Shown piece after piece: positions 1 through 6,600 of a DNA stretch of 10,568 nt. Position numbers and translations under genes: made by a program. Below the pieces are notes generated by a model. The model was not told the DNA's origin, made no database searches, and saw nothing but the letters and a program-made list of their open reading frames with translations. Source of the stretch: Cudoniella acicularis (taxonomy: Eukaryota; Ascomycota; Leotiomycetes; Helotiales; Helotiaceae); assembly GCA_013054445.1 (NCBI GenBank), contig JAAMPI010001780.1, forward strand, positions 1 to 10,568, given 5' to 3'. Every line of letters starts with the position of its first letter. Positions within the stretch are counted from its first letter, which is position 1.

Positions 1-245
1 TCAGAGCGAATAGCATAGTCCTTCGCAGCACGAATAGCATAATCGTTCTCAGCCCGAATGGCGTAGTCGTTCTTTTCGGAGCGGATGGCGTAGTCGTTTT
101 CTGAACGGATAGCATAGTCCTTCGCAGCACGGATGGCATAGTCGTTGGCACCAGCATCCGAACGGATAGCGTAGTCGTTGGATGCGGCCATGGGCGCAGC
201 AGTAACGGCTGCTACGAGAGCGACGAGAGCGAGAGCATACTTCAT
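1..245 (-). CDS. Secreted repeat precursor peptide, RiPP (dikaritin-like) candidate, partial
   Basis: The ATG at 245-243 opens a frame that runs off the left edge with no stop, giving 81 visible codons. Residues 1-17 form a classic signal peptide: Lys2, a hydrophobic Ala/Leu/Val core at 3-14, and Thr-Ala-Ala before Pro18. The rest is almost wholly repetitive: seven copies of Asp-Tyr-Ala-Ile-Arg, mostly preceded by Asn or Lys and followed by Ser/Ala plus an acidic residue or Ala. Known dikaritin precursors (UstA type) have this architecture, and the ustiloxin B core is Tyr-Ala-Ile-Gly, so Tyr-Ala-Ile is shared. The UstYa-family gene at 2672 supports a RiPP role. The start context (CAAAATGA) is good, and a TATA box lies about 125 bp upstream. 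Oddly, no Lys-Arg or other dibasic kexin site is visible. Alternatives are a repetitive secreted or wall protein, or an unrelated processed peptide. The missing 3' end and any intron cannot be judged. Confidence 0.72.
   Translation of the reverse strand, partial: MKYALALVALVAAVTAAPMAASNDYAIRSDAGANDYAIRAAKDYAIRSENDYAIRSEKNDYAIRAENDYAIRAAKDYAIRS
6..179 (-). repeat. Seven in-frame Asp-Tyr-Ala-Ile-Arg coding repeats
   Basis: Asp codons start at 176, 143, 119, 95, 68, 44 and 20 on the minus strand, giving spacings of 33, 24, 24, 27, 24 and 24 nt. All seven copies encode the same five residues although every one of the five codons varies synonymously (GAC/GAT, TAC/TAT, GCT/GCC, ATC/ATT, CGT/CGC/CGG). 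Copies 2-3 and 6-7 form the same two-unit block (a unit ending Ala-Ala, then a unit beginning with Lys), indicating block duplication. Linkers vary in length and sequence. The array probably continues beyond the left edge. Confidence 0.9.
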
Positions 246-369
246 TTTGGATTCTGAAGAAAGGAGGATGGATATGAGTGTTTATGTGATTGGAATTGAT
301 TATAGAGTTGAAAACTTGGCTGGAGTAAGAGTGATGGGAATAAACAGAGATCATAGGATTCATAGAGCC

Positions 370-378
370 TTTTATATA
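370..378 (-). promoter_or_regulatory. TATA box of the repeat-precursor gene
   Basis: Read on the minus strand, the sequence is TATATAAAA followed by GG, a near-consensus TATA element. It lies about 125 bp upstream of the precursor ATG, which would put transcription initiation near 340-345 and leave a 5' UTR of roughly 95-100 nt. Assignment rests on motif and distance only. Confidence 0.55.
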
Positions 379-380
379 GA

Positions 381-1033
381 ATCAGGTAGCTATACTGTTT
401 CAAATTCCATCATCTGCTCAGTCGACTTCCTTGCATTCGGAGATAACGTCTTTGCTTCAAAGCCTACTCTGTTCATTTTGCTCGGCTGTATATACTCCGA
501 TATTCGGTATGCATCTCCGAATCATACTCCACCGCACGCTTTCACTCTGAATTCCTTTGTTAGGAAGGCAAAACAAACGCATGCACATAAGAATTATATT
601 TACGTATGGGTTCTAAAGAACTCAATAACCATAAGCAAAGCTGGCGCTTAAACGAGCCGGAAATCAACCTAGTAAACATGAATTCCTAGAGTAGGATTCT
701 TTCCTTGGTTTGACTTTGAGCCAATGAAAGCACCCAGTAATTAAAATAATAGCATGGACCCTCTGACCCGCATCCTAGAGTCGACACCAATCAGATTCTA
801 ATGTTTAACATCAAAATTAGACTATTATCCAATTTCCAAAAGTCGGTGTATTTAAGACGTTCTTTTAGACCATCCAATTCGCGCTCTATTTATATCTTAT
901 CTAACTTATCAGGCCTTTACACGATCTAAATAACTAAACTAAGAGAAGTGCACGGTGGATGTTACTGCCTGTACATTTTCGGCCAATTTGAAAATACGAA
1001 TTCCGGGCTCTTCTTTTTTTCGCCCTTAGTACC
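381..1033. other. Intergenic stretch, no gene seen
   Basis: Beyond the putative TATA box the DNA is moderately AT-rich. The open frames crossing it are antisense to the precursor signal peptide or lack any recognisable protein character. Upstream control elements of the minus-strand precursor are likely here, but I could not single out a convincing one. No tRNA-like box pattern was seen. Confidence 0.5.
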
Positions 1034-1535
1034 ACCTCACCTAGCATCACGTACAGGTAAGAGAAAGTAGACGCTATGCGCTGGAAATAAAGAGAGGGGT
1101 AAATTCCAACCTTTGCGGCAGGTCCTTGGTGATGGTATCCATTTTTATATAAATGACGCAACGCGGAAATGCGATTGTCCACACTGCCCTGTAATTGAAC
1201 CTTACTTGGCATCATGTACAGGTAGGAGAAAGTACCTAGACGCTATGCGCCGGGAATAAGAAGAGGGGTAAATTTCAACGTTAACGGCAGGTCCTTGGTG
1301 ATGGTATCCATTTTTATATAAATGACGCAACGGGGAAATGCGACTATACACACCGCTATACAATTGCACCTTACTTTGCATCACGTACAGGTAAGAGAAA
1401 GCTATGTGCTGGGAATAAAAAGAGGGGTAAATTCCAACGTTTACGGCAGGTGGTTAGTGATGTTTTTATTTTCATGGAAATAACACAACGAGGAAAATGC
1501 GGCTATCGACACCAACAAATAGGTGGTAATCTTGC
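1034..1535. repeat. Threefold tandem repeat, unit about 165-169 bp
   Basis: Three head-to-tail copies start near 1034, 1199 and 1368. An anchor (CATCACGTAC or CATCATGTAC) recurs at 1045, 1210 and 1379. Copies 1 and 2 share an identical 48-bp segment (1116-1163 and 1285-1332), which includes a TATATAAATGACGCAACG stretch. Copy 3 is more diverged and fades out near 1535. Open frames inside the repeat on the minus strand resemble each other only because the DNA is repeated, and the 169-bp spacing breaks the frame between copies. This looks like a non-coding tandem duplication, not a gene. The sequence does not match a family I recognise. Confidence 0.85.
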
Positions 1536-1681
1536 ATTCCAAGATTTAGGTATAGCGTCATTTTCGTGCGGGACGGCGCGGCCCGAGAGTGCGGGGATAG
1601 TAACGCAGTAGTACGGCACAGGTAACAGAGTGGGGTTTAAATTATCTACTGCTTCTTTCTCCTGCCGAAGTCGTCTTCTCT

Positions 1682-1776
1682 TACCTAAGTGCCTCCTGCC
1701 TACCTAAGTACCTCTTGCGTAACTAAGTACTTCCTGCCCACCTAAGTGCTTTCTGCGTACCTACATCTCATGCAGG
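1682..1776. repeat. 19-bp minisatellite, about five units
   Basis: Exact 19-bp periodicity is visible with units starting at 1682, 1701, 1720, 1739 and 1758. The unit consensus is close to TACCTAAGTRCCTCCTGCC. The first four units are similar and the fifth is degenerate, merging into the left end of the adjacent inverted-repeat element. ACCTAAGT-type low-complexity arrays are plausible as neutral fungal minisatellites, and no function is implied. Confidence 0.85.
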
Positions 1777-2213
1777 GTTAGGTGAGTCTGAGTCTAACTT
1801 GAATCAAACTTGGACTTGGGCTTAGAGAGTCAAAACCTTTGTGAATTAGCCTAAGTCTAAGTTGACTCGGGAATCAAAGTGATTTATTTTAGGAATCTGA
1901 AAAGTATTTGTCTAAATAGTGGAAAATAGTAAAACACATAAATAAAATTTATATATTATATTTGGTATTATAGCTACTTTATCTAAGAATTTAGTGTAAA
2001 TCTAAGTATATATTAAGTTTATATTATGAAATATATAAATAGAAACTAAAGGAACAAAGAAAGTACAGAACACGTGACTTTTCCATAATTTATGCTGACT
2101 TGGATTTATAACCCGGACTTGGATACATGATCCGAGTCAGGAATTATTTGAGTCGGACTTAGCACGAGTCAAGTAAAATGGGGGCAAATCAGGCTTGGAC
2201 TTGGCTAACCCTG
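1773..2213. mobile_element. Non-autonomous hAT-like element (MITE), about 441 bp
   Basis: The element begins CAGGGTTAG (1773-1781) and ends with its perfect complement CTAACCCTG (2205-2213). Extended to 16 bp, the two termini agree at 13 positions. Flanking 8-mers ATCTCATG (1765-1772) and TTCTCATG (2216-2223) agree at seven of eight positions, though the right one is offset 2 bp from the inverted repeat. This fits an old 8-bp target duplication of hAT type. Inside are repeated sub-terminal GACTTGG motifs (near 1814, 2097, 2117 and 2198) and many GAGTC/GACTC motifs, arranged like transposase-binding arrays. The interior (about 1890-2060) is very AT-rich and non-coding. No transposase is present. 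Confidence 0.6.
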
Positions 2214-2367
2214 AGTTCTCATGCAGGGCAACTTTTCTAGCTGCAGCTATTTCACCGAGAACAAAGCCGTAGGGATCATAGTTGAGGCGGTGAAGCAGAA
2301 AACACAAATTTGAAATCAGATCAGCAAGTTGAACAAGGCAGGTGACGTATACGGAGACGACAAGCAT
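2214..2367 (-). pseudogene. Possible coding remnant cut by the hAT-like element
   Basis: An ATG-initiated minus-strand frame reads about 50 protein-like residues (a hydrophobic start, then a segment containing Asn-Tyr-Asp-Pro-Tyr-Gly-Phe-Val-Leu-Gly-Glu) before entering the terminal repeat of the element at 2213. Skipping the element and one copy of the putative target duplication, the frame reaches a stop codon almost at once (TAG just left of 1767), so an intact longer gene is not evident. I do not recognise the peptide. It may be a chance frame in the upstream region of the UstYa-like gene. Confidence 0.15.
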
Positions 2368-2471
2368 TGAAATAAGCTATGTGCACATTTACGTATATAT
2401 CTTACGATAGCATGAAAGACGCACAGTCGTGCAAGCAGCAGTGGGAATTATACAGATTTCTGACTATGTTT

Positions 2472-2537
2472 CCAATCTCCCACTTTTTTTTTGAAACATT
2501 TGACATGAATGAGACTTTTTTTCTTTTCGTCTACCTC
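2472..2537 (+). promoter_or_regulatory. CCAAT box and pyrimidine tracts upstream of the UstYa-like gene
   Basis: CCAAT lies at 2472-2476, about 200 bp before the ATG at 2672. Two T/C-rich tracts follow, at 2483-2492 and 2515-2537. CCAAT plus CT-rich tracts is a common layout of ascomycete promoters and transcription start regions. No clear TATA box is seen at a suitable distance. The open frame spanning this region has no recognisable domain and overlaps the UstYa ATG by 4 nt, so I treat it as chance. Confidence 0.4.
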
Positions 2538-2671
2538 AAGGCATCATCGTACAGCAATTGCGTGAGACTTGAACTTGAGGGTGTGGATTTATTTCTCATT
2601 AGCACTCACTTGCTTGCCTTACTCCCGTATACCTTTGAAAATTCATTGAAACCCTCGATTCCAAGTATATT

Positions 2672-3607
2672 ATGAGTTCTACTCGCGGCAGCGACAACAG
2701 TGATGCAGAGGCTGGAGAAGCCTTACTCGAGAAGCACTCGCCTTCTTCACCTAGATTCTCCTCGTCGTCGGAATCACCTCGCCAGCTACTCTGCCCCTCT
2801 TGTTCCTACAAGCAGTTCCACGAAAAACGCAGCCATATTTTCAAAACCAGGGGTTTCTGGCTGGCGTACTTGAATATCGTCCTCTTCCTCACGAGTGTCA
2901 TTCTTCTCATCAATATCACTGGCCGTCACAGCTTCTATTCGGGTGCTCGCGAAGCGCTCAAAGCCACCTCGAGTTACTCCCCCATCTTCGATGCCGTCAA
3001 TCTCACTCCAAAGCTCACCACGGTGGACGGTCGTCTTCACGTGCCTGCCAACGCGTCCATTTTCCGGGCTGAGCCCTCATCCGAGACGGATGCTGCGTGG
3101 GATGACATAGCAGCCGAAGCCTATGAGGTGATATTGGTCGATGAAAGCACGCTCGAGCGCGCCGGCTTCAATCCAGAGCGTTACTTCAAAGCACCAGCGT
3201 CATGGGGCCACGGCGAGGGCCAATTCCCAGTCCAGATCGACGTCTTCCACCAGATCCACTGCCTTAATGCGCTGCGAAAGCAGATGCACTATCAGCACTA
3301 CTTTGGCGATGAATTCCCCAATGGCCCGGACAAGATGCACTGGATGCACCAGCGCCACTGCTTGCACATGGTTCTTCAGAGCCTGATGTGCAATGCCAAT
3401 GTGGATATTGTGCCACACAGGTGGGTTGAGAACGATGCGGTGCCGTTCGCCCAGTTTGGAATACAGAGGAAGTGTAGGAATTTTGAGGGCCTGCGTGAGT
3501 GGAACAAGGAGAATGCGGTAAAGAACGTGCGGGATTTGTGGCCGCGCAATAAGGACGTGATGCCGAAAGACGCCTTTGTGTGGCCAGGATTTGGGGAATC
3601 GTCTTGA
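2672..3607 (+). CDS. UstYa-like (DUF3328) membrane-anchored oxidase, 311 aa
   Basis: This is a single-exon UstYa-family protein. A Ser/Glu-rich, probably cytosolic N-terminus (1-60) with a CPSC pair (41-44) precedes one transmembrane helix (about 62-82). The remainder should be luminal. Both family hallmarks are present: His-Gln-Ile-His-Cys-Leu (193-198) and His-Gln-Arg-His-Cys-Leu-His (226-232), matching the two HxxHC motifs considered metal-binding and catalytic. A conserved-looking segment ending PHRW (248-251) and a C-terminal Trp/Pro-rich stretch follow. Family members crosslink or oxidise peptides, such as Tyr-Ile ether formation in ustiloxin-type RiPPs; others act on NRPS cyclopeptides. 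Length is normal for the family. It faces away from the precursor gene at 245 across 2.4 kb of repeats, and its stop is 84 bp from the stop of the convergent transporter gene. Family membership is firm; the substrate is inferred from context. Confidence 0.93.
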   Translation: MSSTRGSDNSDAEAGEALLEKHSPSSPRFSSSSESPRQLLCPSCSYKQFHEKRSHIFKTRGFWLAYLNIVLFLTSVILLINITGRHSFYSGAREALKATSSYSPIFDAVNLTPKLTTVDGRLHVPANASIFRAEPSSETDAAWDDIAAEAYEVILVDESTLERAGFNPERYFKAPASWGHGEGQFPVQIDVFHQIHCLNALRKQMHYQHYFGDEFPNGPDKMHWMHQRHCLHMVLQSLMCNANVDIVPHRWVENDAVPFAQFGIQRKCRNFEGLREWNKENAVKNVRDLWPRNKDVMPKDAFVWPGFGESS

Positions 3608-3691
3608 TTGCGAGTTTACGATCCGGCTTCGCATTATACCTAGAGAAAAGGTACTACTAGAAATGAGAGAATGAGAAAGAAGGCGCCAATA

Positions 3692-6600
3692 CTATGCTAC
3701 ATCGTGAACCCCAACCCCCTGCATGTCACACATTCTCTTGAAAGCAGAATCTCGAGCCAGTAGGTCCGTTGGCGTCCCACTCTCAACGACTTCACCCGCA
3801 TCCATGACCACGACTTGGTCAAAATCGATAATCGTATTCAGCTGGTGCGCCACTGCAATAATGGTCCTACCATGGAAGCACTCTCGAATAATTTGTTGCA
3901 TGACATTTGCCGAGTGTTTGTCCACGCTGTTATGGGTCAGCTTTCCAGGTCTCACAATCTGACTGAGGGGGTGGGGAAACCAATAACGTAGTAATTAGCA
4001 TATAGAATAATAACACCTGATGCAAGATGCGTGAGTGAGAATGGCTATCCAGGAACTGATCACTTCAAGTAAATGATCTTGGATGTGTAAATATTTCTTA
4101 ATCTTTTGCCACGCTTCAAAAGTCACCCACTTGATGAGATATTATACTATTTTATATGCTAATTAATGCGGTATGGGAAAATCAAAAGACGTCGAACAAG
4201 GGAAGGGAATCGACTTACTTGCTAGTCGCCTCGTCCAGAACAACAATCCTACCTGGCTTCAGCATCGCACGGGCAAGCGCAAAAAGCTGTTTCTGACCTT
4301 GGCTAAGTGTCTCATCGTTTAACTCGGCATCAAGACCACCAGCAGCATCAACTGCATCCCAAAGCCGTACCTGCTCAAGAGCCGAGCGCATAGCACCCGC
4401 GGAAGCGGCGCCAGTCGGGTCCAGACTCCTTGATACCCCCCTGTGGAAGAAGTAGGGCTCCTGGGGTATGAAGTTCAGCGCGGAGCGGACTACCGATCGA
4501 GGTACGGTGGCGAGATTAACGCCATCGATGGTGATTGATCCAGATGTAAGGTCGACTATGCGTGAGAGGGCAAGAAGCAGGGAGCTCTTCCCGCTCCCAC
4601 TGCGTCCACAGATAGCGATTTTCTGGCCACCGGGGATCGTCATGGAAACATTCTTGAGGGTGGGCGTCTTCTCATCGTAGCGGGCCGAAACAGAGTCGAA
4701 CTGTACACTGCCGTTTTGTGGCCATGCCGATGGTGGGCTACTTGTCTCGCCTGGCTGGTTTTCCGAAAGCGTACTCTCTTGGAACGTCTTGATCCGGGCA
4801 ACAGCACCCAGTGACGTCTCCAGGGTAGTCCAGTTGATGAAAATCATCTTCAGTTCCTGGCTGATGGACATGAGGTTGACTAAAGCCACTCCGATGAACC
4901 CAGTTGAAGTAGACCGTAACTTGACAGCTACTGCTATCAGGATAACAGCAGTGGCGGCAATCAGGAGTTCCAGCACTAGTTGAAGCCATCGCTGCACCAT
5001 GTAAAGTAGATAAAGAGGCTTTTGCGAGGCGTCCACCAGTTGGTGATTCAGTTCGTTGCTTGCGCGCGCCCATCCGAATGAGCGAATGGTGGCTAGACCG
5101 TTCACAGTCTCGAGAAAATGCGTGTACAACGGGCTCTTAGCCTCGAGATCCAAGAGTCTGAGTTGTCGAGAAGTGCGCAGATAGAAGCTCTGTACAGAAT
5201 AGAGCAGCGAGATCAGGAATGGGTAAGCGATGGCGATATATGGCGCCGCTATCGCAATGAGGATCAGTTGTGCCAGCGCAACCAGGCCAGCAGACACGGT
5301 TTCAAGGAGGGCCATTGGCAGCTCACCGTCGACGAGGAGGAGATCCTGAGAGAAGCGGTTTGTTGTGATGCCCATATCGACAGTGCTGAAGAAGGAAATG
5401 GGTGCCGCCATGACTGTCGCAAGGAGGACTCCGTGCAGTGATGCGCCAGCCCTGACTGCCATCGCAGTCAAGGTATGCCCAGCGAAGAGGGCGAGAAATA
5501 CCAATGCAAGAAATTGAAAGGCAGCGTACACACCCAGGTAGTAGCCATTTTGGCTCTCTCCCGATTTTGATACGTCTGCTGAAGCCCAGAATTGGAGCCA
5601 CACGGGACCAATAGTGGAAAAGACGGCCCAGCCGCATTGGAAAACTGCAAACAACAGCATTCTACAAAGGCCAATGCGAGCAAACAAGTATTTGTAGATG
5701 GAAGGGTCGCCCAAACGTCTCGTCAGGTCCTCAGGCGTCTCTGACCCAGCAGTCTCTTCTTCAAGTGACAGCTCTGCGACCACGTCGCTTGTTTCTTGCG
5801 CCCTCGTCTTATCACCATCCGCAATTGGTATCTGTCTCTCGTGAATGGCCAGTGACTTGATGTAATCAGAGGCACCGTTCAAGAGCTCAAAGGTCCCGCT
5901 ATCCGCCACACGACCATCTTTACCCAGGGTAATAACGTGGTCAGCTTTTGGAAGCAGGTGAACGTCGTGGGTAGCGAGCACAACAGTAGTTCCCGTGTTA
6001 CGTAGCAATCCCCGAGGGCCAAACACGTTCTCGAAGACGTGTTCCTTCGTTGCTACATCTAGTCCGCTCAACACATCGTCGAAGACAACCAGAGATATTC
6101 GTGCATAGATAGCTCGGGCGATGGCGACTCTTTGACGCTGGCCTCCACTAAGGCTGACTCCTTTGCTACCTATGCGGGTTTGACTACCTTCCGATAGTGA
6201 AGATATGTCTTTTTGGAGATCTACTGCCCCGATCACTACGTCGTACCAGGATCTGTCAAAATCGGAGAACCCCACAATATTCTGTTGAAGCGATGCATTG
6301 ATGAGAAAGGGGTTCTCGGCACAATAGGCAATCGAGGATCGTATAGCGTTCACGTGAAGTTGACCCTTGGAGTGGGGCAGTTCACCAATGATGGCCTTCA
6401 CTAAAGTGCTTTTTCCACTCGCCACAGGTCCCACGATCATGGTCAGTTTCGAGGCGGGAATGTCGACATCAACCTCCCGCAATACCGGGCTCTCATTGCT
6501 CCACCCGAATTCCCCATTGCGTATGCTTATAGTATTGCCACCGATATTCCTGGGCTCTGCTTTGACCTCATCCGTGGAGCTAACGCTGGTAGAAGCCGGG

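Noticed and set aside
1..245. Fungal alpha-pheromone precursor
   Set aside because: The repeats lack the Trp/Cys-containing pheromone core and the Lys-Arg sites of that family.
49..363. 104-codon minus-strand frame rich in Arg/Cys/His
   Set aside because: It is the out-of-frame reading of the precursor repeats; the frame from ATG 245 gives a signal peptide and a conserved core with synonymous variation.
178..651. 157-codon plus-strand open frame
   Set aside because: It runs antisense through the signal peptide and promoter of the repeat precursor; composition is not protein-like and no domain is recognisable.
934..1384. Two similar minus-strand frames of 93 and 60 codons
   Set aside because: They resemble each other only because the underlying DNA is tandemly repeated; the third copy is out of frame and no family is recognised.
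1773..1781. Telomere repeat (TTAGGG-like) seed
   Set aside because: A single GGGTTAG within a transposon-like terminal repeat, not an array; no telomeric tract.
2379..2675. 98-codon plus-strand frame upstream of the UstYa-like gene
   Set aside because: It covers the CCAAT/pyrimidine-tract promoter region, has no recognisable domain and overlaps the UstYa ATG; likely chance.
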